A DNA stretch of 37,556 nucleotides, taken from assembly GCA_002104985.1 (NCBI GenBank), contig MCGO01000298.1, forward strand, positions 1-37,556. Direction: 5' to 3'. The notes below the pieces were generated by a model. It searched no databases, had not been told where the DNA came from, and worked only from the letters and a program-made list of their open reading frames with translations. Positions within the stretch are counted from its first letter, which is position 1, and each line of letters starts with the position of its first letter. Shown piece by piece: positions 1 to 9,929 of this stretch. This DNA comes from Rhizoclosmatium globosum. Lineage: Eukaryota > Chytridiomycota > Chytridiomycetes > Chytridiales > Chytriomycetaceae. The translations under genes and the position numbers were made by a program.

Positions 1-1850
1 ACTTTTCGCAGGTTTTGGAGGCATCGGAGAAGCCAAAGCATTGTTTCTTGCTTTACTTGTGGGTTTTTGTGTTTAAGGAAGGTTTGAACATCTTCGAGAA
101 CATCGGTGAGAGAGGAAAGGGTGAGGAAGAGAGCGTCCAGACAGGTTCTGATTGCTTCGATGACAGATGTTTTCTTTTCTTTGAGTTTTTCGAGGAGGGG
201 TGTGATGACCTATGATGGTTTGATAGTTACAAGGAGGCGGTTATAGGAGTGCACTCACAATTCCACGATATTGGGAAAAGTTTGAACGAAGACCACGCGC
301 AATATGCTCAAGGCAGTTGATAGCAAGCGTTAAGACCATGACGTGGGCGTCATTAATTTTCTGATACCATTTAAGTGAGAATGGCGAAGAGATAGGTAAA
401 GTTTACCTTAGCCAGAACGTTCACGAGCTCTCCATACCGTCCGTCTTCCAACTTGGGGACTTTCACCAAAACCAACAGTGCCTCCAAGATTTCTTTTCTT
501 TCACTCCATTTTGGAGCTTGAAGCGTTTCATAGAATTTAGGGGGCAACTTGTCGAGTACGTTGACTGGATCCGAAATATCAAACACATCAACTGGTTCAG
601 GAGCTGCTTGAGTCTGTGGGCCTGCAGAAGATTCTGGTAGGATAATAGGTAAGCGCAAGTTACTAAAGCTAGAAGGAGATTTTAATCTCACCTTCTTCGG
701 CAACATAACCAACTGCCTGCCGTTTTTCCATCTCTGAACGGACAAGTCGCTCCGGAACAGCTTTCCCAGCATTTGTTCCAGAATACTGCTCAAATTGATC
801 ATTAAGATCCTTGAGTTGAACGGGTTTCAAATCGTTTAAAGATGGAAGAATTGCTGGACCAAGCCATCGGTAAAGTTCAAGAGCGAGGTTAGTTGCCTTA
901 GAGTGCCATAAGGGTTAGACTACATATTTTTAAACTTAAGAATATCTACCTCTGTTCTCACAGTACCATCCTTGTGGTCAAACAGCTTCGCAAGTTGTTT
1001 GAGGAGTGGTTTGACAGGTACAACCTTTGACCCAAAGTTTCTGATAGATGATGACGAATATGAATTAAATCATTCTATGCAAAATACGCGATTACATACC
1101 GTAACATCTCTTTGAGCGCAGATACGCAAGCAGCCACATTCTTTGGAGTTTTATGGTCTAAGCCGGGAATCACGTCCTCCTAAGAACCAGTGAATCAGAA
1201 TGACACATTTTCACGCATTTTAAAGTACTAACAAGGACCGCATCCGCCTTATTTTCGAGTTCAACAAACATGAGAATAATATCGACACTCTTTTGACGAG
1301 TAGTGTTTTTGTGTGGGCAAGGCACTTTTCGACAATGAGAGGAATGAGAGTTGAGCGAGTTCTGATTGGAATCGGATGGGTTAGTGAAAAGCTTGGGGAT
1401 GGGTTGAGAGGAGAGCAACGCCGTCGACCACCAAACCAACCAACCACCAACCACCACTGAAGGCCACCAACTAAACAAGCAACCAACTACTCGTCGCTAA
1501 CCCAATCTAGTCCGTCCAACCAGCCAGACATACCTCGTCACAACCGACACGGGTCCAAACTCAGCCAGGCTCAGCGTCGCCGCGAGTGCCGCCTCCATCG
1601 CCGCGGCATTTGAATCAACGACGCCTTTTTTGAGATAGTCGGCCCAGTCGCGGAACTCGCCCGTTTTGGACTCGTCGAGCACTTTGAACTTGGACGTCAA
1701 CTCGTCGAATCCGGACACGCGCGCCTTCCAACTCTGTTTCAATTGGTTGCTTTAGTATTCGCTAAGTGCTATTAGTAGGAGTAGTAGGTGCCCTACCTTG
1801 TGTACGAGCCGCTCGGACAGGGGTAGGCTCGTAAAGTCTTCTTCTGCCAT
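1..1850 (-). CDS. STU2: XMAP215/Dis1/Stu2 TOG-domain microtubule polymerase (3' end outside window)
   Basis: Nine exons can be read on the minus strand: 1850-1797, 1733-1534, 1361-1233, 1179-1100, 1040-950, 896-692, 633-407, 360-259 and 209 to the edge. About 432 residues are visible. The N-terminus reads MAEEDFTSLPLSERLVHK, then SWKARVSGFDEL across the first intron, the classic TOG1 opening of XMAP215 proteins. TOG1 HEAT repeats follow (VIPGLDHKTPKNVAACV, then an ELYRWLGPAILPSL segment). TOG2 begins at LPPKFYETLQAPKWSERKE. TOG domains bind tubulin dimers and the family promotes plus-end growth at microtubule tips, kinetochores and spindle poles. All splice phases agree except inside exon 3, where the frame jumps at an A5 run (minus-strand sense, 1306-1310). 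One base appears to be missing there. Downstream UreD ends 64 bases before this start codon, on the same strand. The family call is very secure. Confidence 0.93.
1421..1520. repeat. CCAA-rich low-complexity tract inside an intron
   Basis: The second intron of the XMAP215 gene (1533-1362, 172 nt) is about three times longer than the other introns of that gene. Its 5' part is built from imperfect repeats of ACCAACCA on the plus strand. It encodes nothing recognisable and looks like local slippage expansion. Confidence 0.6.
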
Positions 1851-1914
1851 TCTGCAAAGCTTTTTGGATTGGAAAACAATGTGTATGAGAGAAATAGAAA
1901 GTAAAAAGGGAGCT

Positions 1915-2864
1915 TTATCGAAAAGAAGAAGGCATCTCGGAACATGTGATTGTATCCAAACCTTTCAGTAGCTGTGAAAGGAGCGTCTGAGCCAACAAGC
2001 TCTCCACCGCACAAAACCGTATCACGACTCCCACCAACTCTTCTCCTCCTCCACTGACACCGAGGCACGGGCATAAATCTCTCCGAAATATTCTGGACAA
2101 ACTCCAACTCAAATCCGTATCAACTTTCTGCTTAGCGCTAATACCAATCGAAATCGATTCAAACTGCGAAACCGCGTTATCAATTATCGTCTTCACTTTC
2201 GGACCCATGAGAATAAGGCTTCCAAAGCAGGTGTACCCAAAAGCATCTCTCTCCGCCTCTGCACCTTTCAATAACCATGCATCCCGTAGAAGTTCTTTGT
2301 TACGTGTTTTCGATGCACACACGCATGGAACCAATAGAGCAACTCTGCTTTCGTATGATTTGAATTTGAATGATTCGTTCATATGGATTCTGCCAGATGA
2401 GAACCAATCCAGTAGAATCAGAGAGGCCTCCACTGGATTCAAGAGAATAGTTTGCGTGGATTCAAAGACCGAATCGGCGAAAGGAGTCACTTGCTCTGGA
2501 ATAATTGAAAGTAGGGATGATGGATGGATGTGTGCTTGTACAATTGATCTAGTTGGCTTGGGATTCGATTCACTTTGTTTAAAGACCTTTGTTGACCCCC
2601 TACTGCCGATGTTAGCTAACACACTTTTGTCTAAATAACAAACGAAAGTACCTGAGTGAGCAACGACAGTGATCCGCCTCCTTCAACAACAACCTGCAAC
2701 TTGACTTCATCTCCCCCAACTAACCCCCCTCCATGGGACAGCATATACACATCGCGATGTTTGGATCGACTTGACGGTGACATGAGCCTCAGCGGATACG
2801 AGAACGACAGCTCTCTCAGTTGCTCACCACACACATTGATCCTTCCATCTCCACCACTCCTCAT
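1915..2864 (-). CDS. ureD: UreD-type urease accessory protein
   Basis: Two exons, 2864-2652 and about 2599-1915, give some 298 residues, the usual length for fungal UreD. UreD works with UreF and UreG to load nickel into apo-urease in the cytosol. Visible family features are GDGRINV near the N-terminus, the YPLRLMSP strand, MLSHGGGLVGGDEV, the LLTQ-GSTKVF junction motif, EQVTPFADSVF and LILLDWFSSGR. The start is the ATG just before RSGGDGRI. The splice does not close exactly: donor GTACTT at 2651 leaves phase 0, but the only suitable acceptor (AG at 2601-2600) leaves one G too many within a run of five. No other urease gene lies in the window. The identity is secure; the exact junction is not. 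Confidence 0.85.
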
Positions 2865-3520
2865 TTCTTTTTATTTATTTCGCACACATATACTATGTAT
2901 TTCACAAAAGAAGAACATTAGCAAGGGTGGTTAAGCTGAGGTTAAGCAAAACAACACACTTACGACTGTACGTTGTCATCGACACTCCTGCCCTTGCCAA
3001 AGCAGATGGACGTTAATTCGGAGTGTAAAGTGGGTTTTCACTGCAAGCAGTGAGGTAAAAGCGAACAAAGGGGCATTCCACCCTTTCTTTCACCAACGCT
3101 GCCGTACTTGGGGCGGCCTATTCAAAGTTGTCAACATCAATCAGCCTTACAAAGATCGTCTCACATTCATTTTGTGACGCTGGTTCAGAGATTGCGGGCG
3201 GTTGCTTGAAACAAATGGGAAGACCTTTAGTGAAGAAGCAACTTTGGTGACAACTGGAGGAAGGCAGCTGCAATAGCTGGCCCTTCCTCACCTCCAATTT
3301 GGAGGATTTGCTTCTGGAGAATATGCATTTAGCCGTATTTATCCTATTTTGATCTTGAACCAGAATAAACACGTGAGTTGCTTTCGCACTGCACAATCGC
3401 TTTCGCTCTGCCCCTTCCTTTCCATCTCCATGTGTATTTTTGTGGATAAATGACTGAATAATTTAAATGCAAAAGAAAAAAATAAGTTTCTTCATTTTGG
3501 GAACAACACTGTAAATCGGA
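2865..3520. other. Intergenic, no supported gene
   Basis: About 650 nt upstream of ureD and downstream of the zinc-finger gene. A 92-codon minus-strand open frame at 3396-3118 shows no domain, signal or family resemblance, and I do not call it. The segment presumably carries the ureD promoter and the 3' end of the zinc-finger transcript. Confidence 0.5.
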
Positions 3521-4177
3521 TTACACTCCAACACGTTCCCTTACAACCTCCCAAAACTTTACACTCTCTTTCCGTGAACTCCCCTCCAACCCACCTTCCA
3601 TCTCCCACTCCTCCTCCACTTCAACTTTATACTTGCGCCCTTTCGAACTCTTCTCCCGAAAATGCGATGCGTAATGCTGCATCATATTGTCCCTCCTCGC
3701 AAACCTGCGATTGCATGTAGAGAGCTTGCATAGGTACGGTTTGATGTTCCAGTGCGTACGCATGTGTCGGGAGAGGTGAGAAGAGGAGATGAGGAAGGTG
3801 TGGCAGGTTTGGCATTGGAATTTTGCAATTTCGGGGACCTTTACGCGACGGGTTTGGCGTTTGTGGGGTTGAGATGGAGGTAGATGGGAAGGAGGTGGGG
3901 GCCGGGTTTCAGATTCAGATTCGGTGGCATCTGGGTCGTTTATGGGTGGTGGGAGGGGTGCGAGTTCAGAACTGAAGAGGAGGCTTGTGAAGGAATCAAA
4001 TTGCTCGGGGGTCATTTGGACTGGTTCTGGGAATGTCATTTGTGATATCCACGAATTGAAGAAGGTTTGAGGGATAGCAGAGTGGGTGGTAAGGGGCACT
4101 GCTATTTCAAGTGGTTTTTCTGCATTCCGACTTCGCAAACGAAATGCAACTGGCTCCATCCGGAATTCGGGGCTCAT
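3521..4177 (-). CDS. C2H2 zinc-finger protein, two fingers
   Basis: Single-exon frame of 218 residues when started at the ATG at 4177 (MSPEFRMEPV). The open frame extends 42 codons further upstream, but that part reads like untranslated AT-rich sequence. Two C2H2 fingers are visible. Finger 1 has C122, C125, H138 and H142 (C-x2-C-x12-H-x3-H). Finger 2 has C150, C155, H168 and H172, with a C-x4-C spacing. The linker between them is WNIKPY rather than the usual TGEKPY. Residues 70-115 are rich in Pro, Ser and acidic residues, then basic (KRQTRRVK), consistent with a nuclear DNA-binding regulator. The C-terminus is charged and not otherwise recognisable. The target genes cannot be inferred. Confidence 0.8.
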   Translation of the reverse strand: MSPEFRMEPVAFRLRSRNAEKPLEIAVPLTTHSAIPQTFFNSWISQMTFPEPVQMTPEQFDSFTSLLFSSELAPLPPPINDPDATESESETRPPPPSHLPPSQPHKRQTRRVKVPEIAKFQCQTCHTFLISSSHLSRHMRTHWNIKPYLCKLSTCNRRFARRDNMMQHYASHFREKSSKGRKYKVEVEEEWEMEGGLEGSSRKESVKFWEVVRERVGV

Positions 4178-4318
4178 TATTAAATATACTAGAAATATAG
4201 TCATCCTTTTATACTTAGATTCAGAGTGTGAGATCAGAGATGTGTAAACACGGAATAACAAAAATGTGTACTTATTTGCAATGGAATAATTATGGAATAA
4301 CAAAGAATTCCAACAAAA

Positions 4319-4940
4319 TCAACAAGAAACATTCACAGTCATCTCGTTTCTCAACCATCCCTTATTGATCACCAGAGCATCATATTGCGTCGCAACTACA
4401 ACGTTCGCTGTAATCTGAGCTCCGGAGCCACTCCCACCAAGTGCGCCAGCGACACACTTTGTTCCAGCACCCATAAGGAACTGCATTCCACTGTCCTTAC
4501 TAAAATCATACACGATTGAAAACGGGTACGTGAACGAATATGTCGACCTTGCTGCAATAGTAAACGCAGTAGCGTTACTGCCCATCGCGAACGGCGTTCT
4601 TCCGCTGTCATATTCCTGATTCGTTGCCTAGAAAGTATGTTTGTGTCAACTACCAAACTCAAACACCATAGCTCACATTAAAATTCAGTTGTTCAACTGT
4701 AACAGGGTAATAACAGTTATTCGTAATGGAAAGCCCCATAATTAGACGGGCGGATAAACTTGTCAGGGAACTGATTTGAACGACACCGTTTGTATTCGTT
4801 CTGTCGAATGAGAGACCAGATACTACAACTGAAGGCTCCCGTGGAACGAGGAAGAATACCATGAGAATAACTGTCAGAAGGAGGACGAGGACAATTGCGA
4901 TACATCGCGCGAATGGAGGGACTTTGGTAATTGGCTTCAT
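4319..4940 (-). CDS. LEA2-like single-pass membrane protein (copy A)
   Basis: Exons 4940-4677 and 4627-4319 give 190 residues. A transmembrane segment (CIAIVLVLLLTVILMVFFLV) lies near residues 13-32, after a short cytosolic basic tail. A beta-rich outside domain follows, with SITNNCYYPVTVEQLNFN resembling the LEA14/NDR1-HIN1-like (LEA_2) strand pattern around the NPN position. Function is unknown; fungal relatives are usually vacuolar or plasma-membrane proteins. The intron (4676-4628) sits at phase 0 immediately after the LNFN strand. The neighbour at 5129-5789 has its intron at the same place and a similar layout, so the two are tandem duplicates. Confidence 0.75.
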
Positions 4941-5128
4941 CTTTCTAGGGGATAATTCTTCGCAGAGGAGACTGAACGAAAGGCAACTGTGTTTCGGTTG
5001 AGTTTATGTGAAAGGGGATTGGAGGCCCGCCAAATTAGGAACGAAACAAGGGTGTCCCAGAAGGGAAAGAAAGAGGTTCTCTTCCATTTATTCAACTAAA
5101 AACAAAGAAAAATATACACAGTTCTTGC

Positions 5129-5789
5129 TTACAATGAAGGGCACATGATGTTGTACTGAAGTTGTACGTCCTCTGCAAACTTGATTGAACCCAAAACATT
5201 CACTTCAGCAACAAGCTTCAAGTCCGCCACAAAGGAGTCGTTTCCTCCAACCAAATTGTTAAGACATGATCCCGCGACGTCGCCTGCAAACTGAAGTTTT
5301 GGATCCAATTTAGCATCGTAAGTCACTGCGAAGGGGAGCTTGATGTCCGCATCGCCACGGGCAGGAAGTGTGAATCCAGTGATATTCTTTCCAGATGCAA
5401 ATGGAACTGTTCCATTGCCGTAGAGAGCATTCGTAGCCTGTGCAGAGTGTTAGAAGGCTAGAATTGAGACACACACTTTACTCCATTCCGTCACTTACGT
5501 TGAAAGACAGACTTTGAATGTCAATGGAGATGTAGTTTGGATTCGATACTCTGTATTTGACAATGAGCTTTGCCGTCCCACTTGTCCATGAATTGACTTG
5601 AATTGGAGATGATTGGGCAAGGGCAACAGAAAGGAACTTTGTCGTTGGAGTTCGTGGAAAGAGAAAGAAGACAGTGAGTCCGATTGCGATGATCAGAGCA
5701 ATACTTGAAACGATCCAAATGTGGAATCGGCGGCCTGCACAGCAGAAGTGGTGACGAAAGGACTTTTGGACTTCTCCTTTCCCAGACAT
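5129..5789 (-). CDS. LEA2-like single-pass membrane protein (copy B), with a frame conflict
   Basis: Exons 5789-5499 and 5438-5129 give about 199 residues. A basic N-terminal tail with two Cys is followed by a transmembrane segment (residues about 24-45), then an LEA_2-like domain with KYRVSNPNYISIDIQSLSFN. Exon 2 starts ATNALYGNGTVPF, matching copy A's ATNQEYDSGRTPF. The frame then breaks at a run of four T (plus-strand A run about 5398-5401), where three would restore ASGKNITGF. A second reading uses an acceptor ending at about 5411 and keeps the frame open, but deletes the conserved ATN...VP strand. I prefer a one-base consensus error. The gene is divergent from the secreted-protein gene at 6025. 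Confidence 0.72.
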
Positions 5790-6024
5790 TTCTCTGAATT
5801 TATCGATGAATTTATCTGTGATACTTTCGAAAGAGAAGCATCCTTAATTTAGTATTTACTCAGTTATTGAGTAGTTAATCTGTTCGTTTCAGAGCGCATG
5901 AATTACAAATTTCAACTGACAAAGGATCATCACGACAATCATGGCTGAACGATGATGGAAGTTGACTCCTGGTTTCAGAAGCCTCAAAAAGCCCCAATTC
6001 GCTTTCAAAGATAACTCGAAATCC

Positions 6025-7961
6025 ATGATGTTCTTCATACCCTTGGTCCTATTCGCTGCTTCTCTCGCCGCAGCTGCCCCTGCAACTTCTTCGCCAGTCG
6101 ACCAAACAACTCACACATTTAGCAACTCATCCTCTCCTGTTTATTTTAATTATGGAGGTGGTAGGGTCTTGGCTAACCCGGAAATTACTCCCATTTGGTA
6201 CAACGTTACGAAAGAGCTTCAAGATGACCTTATAAAATACTACAAAGCCATTGTCACGTCGGCATGGATGGACATTTGTAAGTATCTTTATCTTCACCTA
6301 TTTCATCAGAAACTAAATTGGTGCAGTCACGGAATACAACACGCCAACACAAACAATCGGCAAAGGATCGGTTCTTCCAGCCATCAACTACGAAGGCAAG
6401 ATACAACGCGCACTCGACGACTTTATCGATATTAGAGAAATTATTCGCCAAATGGTGCGTGAGGGAACAATCAACCCCAACCAAAACAGTTATTATGCGT
6501 TCCACGTGTCGCCGTACACGAACGTCACACAATACGACCTCACAATCTGTTACAGTGGTCTCGGTGCTTACCACGGTTGTGCTTATTCCGCGGACATCAT
6601 CACCCTTGACTGTGTTCCATATGGGGTTATTGCCTCATGCTATTTTGATGACAATCCAAACACGGCAGACTCAGTCGCCCATGGAGCAAGTCACGAATTT
6701 GCGGAATCAGTCACGGATGCTGACCCCGGAACGGGCTGGGTAGCCACCATTGATGGCGCCGGTGGAATTGAGCTCGCCGATTATTGCGGAGGTCCAAACA
6801 TTCCTCAAGACAACGCTTATGGCTTTGTAACAGACCCATCTAATCAAAAGTGGGCTGTATCTGGACTTTGGAGCGGTGCTGATCAGCGCTGCGTTGTTGG
6901 AAAGCCCAAAAACCCAATCACACGAAAACCTACCACTCCAAAGAAAGATACAGTGAACGCCAAGATAAATTATGGGTCTCCACTTCAGTCCATTGAAATC
7001 ACCCCAATCTTCTATGGACCCAATGTCACCTATTCCTCCGAAATGGCGGATTACTACAATTTTATCGCCTCATCAAGTTACTTGGACCTCTTGGCAGAAT
7101 ATTCTTCTACGCCAATGGGGCGGGGAAAGTCCTTACCACCTCGATTTGAGTCCACGGCTATGACAACTTCCCTTGACGCTGAAGACGATATTCAAACTTA
7201 CTTGACGTTGAGTTCTCCTTGCATTTCCATAATGTTCTTAAAATTGTGAACAGAAACCTCATTTCTCAGGGAACCTTGAAACCAAACACAAACAGCTTCT
7301 ATGCGATCCATGTTTCTCCACAGATTAAAGTTACTCGATACGGAGACAATGCTTGTAACTTTGGATGTGCTCAGTCTCTTAGCTTTAACGTCAGCGTTCC
7401 ATTGTATACGGTATGCTTCTCAGGCATAGTACTTTCCTCTTTCGCACTTTAACACTACGTTAGGGCAATTTGCGATATGCCGTGTTCCCAAACAACCCGA
7501 AATGCGTAAAATTAAAGTACTGTAGTGATTCTGGCACCGATCCACTTGCAAACTTGCAATCTCTTTCGTCTGTACACATTGTGGATGCAGTAACAGGCTT
7601 CGTGAGGGGAACTCCCAGCGGCTGGCAAATCGACGCCGATACAGGACTCAGTTGGAAATGTTACGAGAACTATCAGTACCATCAGGCCCCACTTTTCGAT
7701 GCAAAAAATGTGAATCGTGTTGTTAACAAAGTTTGGAGCAACAAGTACCAGGATGTAAGCTTTTCTAGTTTTGCTAATTTCGTTAATTCAATTCTGATAT
7801 GCTTGAAGTGTATTGGCCCCGCATTCAATCAGAAGAAAGGCGCTTCTGCAATTTCCAATCCGACCCAGCGCTCGCCATCGTCATCATCTAGTAGCGTTAG
7901 TGTCAGTGCTTTATCTATCTCCCTCTTCATTATTGTGTTGGGTTTTTGGGTCGGAAATTAA
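6025..7961 (+). CDS. Secreted two-repeat protein, probably GPI-anchored, EXORDIUM-like
   Basis: Exons 6025-6277, 6327-7206, 7254-7410, 7464-7754 and 7809-7961 give 577 residues. The start is chosen at MMFFIPLVLFAASLAAAAP, a clear signal peptide; the open frame upstream lacks an ATG. Two homologous repeats follow. Each opens with an EITPI[WF]Y motif and a YxxI..S.[WY][ML]D segment, then N[SQ]xYAxHVSP. Repeat 1 carries SHEFAESVTD, then GW and ELADYC; repeat 2 carries the aligned but altered VHIVDAVTG and GW. The C-terminus is a Ser run followed by a hydrophobic tail (SALSISLFIIVLGFWVGN), typical of a GPI signal. Cys-rich elements such as ICYSGLGAYHGCAY recall the plant EXORDIUM/Phi-1 family, but the match is from memory and partial. 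The last intron (7755-7808) is 54 nt and open, so retention would not break the frame. Confidence 0.72.
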
Positions 7962-8087
7962 TAAAAAGGAAGAGGGAAGAATTGTTTTCATAAGATTCTG
8001 ATGCTTATCACGTTTTTAGGATATAACGCACGATTCAGGATTTACCAGTACAATTATTATAATCAGGAGTTTATATAAAATCAAATA

Positions 8088-8790
8088 CTAAATGTATCGC
8101 ACAGCGTCCATGTTTGCATCACCAGACAGAGGTTGGTATCTCGATTTTTTCATTCTCCTTCGTAAAAAGAGGCCGCAAATCAGGAATAGGGAGCAACAGG
8201 TGACAATGATTGATACCGGAATGATTGATTGAAGGTCCATACCGGCAGTAGTTGCTGTATGCTTGATGATTTTGATACCACCATTCCCATCCGACAATGT
8301 GTCATTTCCAGCACTTGTTTTCGGTCTTGTCGCAAGTGGACTAGCTGAAGCGATAGCCCTAGGCTTTCCTCCAAGCAACACCGCCTCCCTTTCAATCGCA
8401 CCAATCTCATCAGAGAACACCTCTTCTACAAACTTTCCGTCCTTGAACAAATTGATCGTTGGATATCCCTCGGCCGACCCCAGTTTCGGCTGTGAGCAGA
8501 ACTCTTCGATGTCTCCACATTGAATCTTTTTGATTCCAAAGTTTGGCAGCGCATTCCAGCCTTGTGAATAGTAAGTGGTTTGAATATCGAGCCAGATTGG
8601 ATTGAATTCGGCTGTGTATGGGCAATAATAGGCGCCAAAGAAGATGAAGTGTGTTCCATTGGCAATGTACGCCTCAACTTGGGTTTGGTTCAGTTTCCTG
8701 CGGTAGCGTGAGATCAACAGAATCGCTTTGAAGAACTTACTCGATCTTGGCATCTGCCGCAAGCGATTTGGCAAAGAGCTCTTCGTCCAT
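8088..8790 (-). CDS. Thioredoxin-fold membrane protein with CPYT motif (copy A)
   Basis: Exons 8790-8741 and 8697-8088 give 219 residues. The fold elements are a beta strand THFIFFGAYYCPYT, then a second half with YPTINLFKDGK, where the cis-Pro region of thioredoxins lies. The active-site position is C-P-Y-T, so only one Cys is present, as in monothiol or non-redox thioredoxin-like proteins. A C-terminal transmembrane segment (IIPVSIIVTCCSLFLICGLF) is followed by a basic RRRMKK tail. No signal peptide is visible at the chosen start, so either the protein is tail-anchored with the domain facing the cytosol, or an upstream exon is missing. The 3' end converges on the secreted-protein gene. It is a tandem duplicate of the gene at 8864-9929, with the first intron at the same position and phase. 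Confidence 0.78.
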
Positions 8791-8863
8791 GATTGAAGCA
8801 GAGTTGAAACAAGATGAAACAAAGAACAAAGTTTATAAAGAAGGACAACTACAAACGAATTAT

Positions 8864-9929
8864 TTATTCAAATCGATCCAATTCCCTCTCCTGTACAGCA
8901 GAATACTTCCCCTTCCTCAACACCGCCTTCCTCAACACAAACCCTGCAACCAACAAAACCCCAATCACGAGCACAACCATCTCAACAGGAAACACCGTCT
9001 CCAAAATCCCAACCTTCCCACCAATCACTTCCTCCTCCAACTTGTTGTGACTAATTTGATCAAACTGATGCGCTGCCACTTTCTCCACCTTACTCGGTTT
9101 CTCCTTCACAAGGCCCTTCTTGATAGCACCCCACTCTTGTTCCTCCCGTCCGGCTTTCACGATCTCGACCTGCTTTTGGACCCAATCCCATACGTTGTCT
9201 CTGTCCATGAATTCTTGTATGTAGTGACCTTTGTGGTATAGGACTACGGTAGGGAAACCTTCGTCTCGCATGTAGTTGAAACAGACGGGTTGGTTGTCTG
9301 CGCATTGGACTTTTGCGATGGATATGTTGGGGACTTCGGTAAGCTTGTAAAAGTCGTATGAGAGTTGCTGTTGGTGTGAGAGTTGAGTGAGCTGGTTGTA
9401 GGACAATAGGGTTGAGTGGGAACTGTACCATATTGAGCCAGATTGCTGTGAATTGCTGTGAATTTGTGGGATGTGCGTGAGCATTAGTGACATTGGAAAA
9501 TGATATGCCGGAGGTTTCAGGTGCGTGTTTAGGACAGCCGCAGGCTCAACAAGAGCTTAATACATCACTATAAGTAATTATTCGACTGGAGTTCATCGAA
9601 CCAATCTTGATCAAATAGGATGTCTCCATTGCCATGCCAATGTCGCAATCATCACAGAGTTAGATCATTACCTGAGTATAAGGACAAAAGACAGCCCCGT
9701 AGAACAAAATATGTGTCCCTTGTTGAATTGTATCATACACCTTATCGAGCGGCAGTTGTCTGGTTCGTTATCCATCAGATCACTCAATCAAACAGGCCCA
9801 ATCTCACCGAACGTCCAGATCCAGCTTGTCTGCATACGCCCTGAGTTCTTCTTTGCTGAAACCGCCATGTTTCGAGGCATCCCATTCCTCTTCTTCAGCG
9901 TTATGATTGTGAGCAGGTTGTTCAGTCAT
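8864..9929 (-). CDS. Thioredoxin-fold membrane protein with CPYT motif (copy B), with a frame conflict
   Basis: Exons 9929-9808, 9760-9672, 9455-9429 and 9391-8864 give about 254 residues. The thioredoxin strand reads GTHILFYGAVFCPYTQ, aligned without gaps to copy A. The microexon 9455-9429 supplies QFTAIWLNM, equivalent to copy A's EFNPIWLDI. The rest includes VQCADNQPVCF, GFPTVVLYHKG and a C-terminal transmembrane segment with a basic tail. Exon 2 carries one A too many in CAACAAAGGG (about 9719-9722), so the frame breaks between the DTIQQ and GTHI segments. The intron at 9428-9392 would be only 37 nt, but it exactly repairs the frame and has GT-AG ends. The N-terminus has no signal peptide. 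Confidence 0.68.

Noticed and set aside
15..215. 66-codon plus-strand open frame at the left edge
   Set aside because: It is antisense to exon 9 of the XMAP215 gene, whose frame and homology are clear.
2207..2638. 143-codon plus-strand open frame
   Set aside because: It lies opposite the UreD exon 2 coding sequence and has no family resemblance.
3118..3396. 92-codon minus-strand open frame
   Set aside because: No domain, no signal, atypical composition and no neighbour support.
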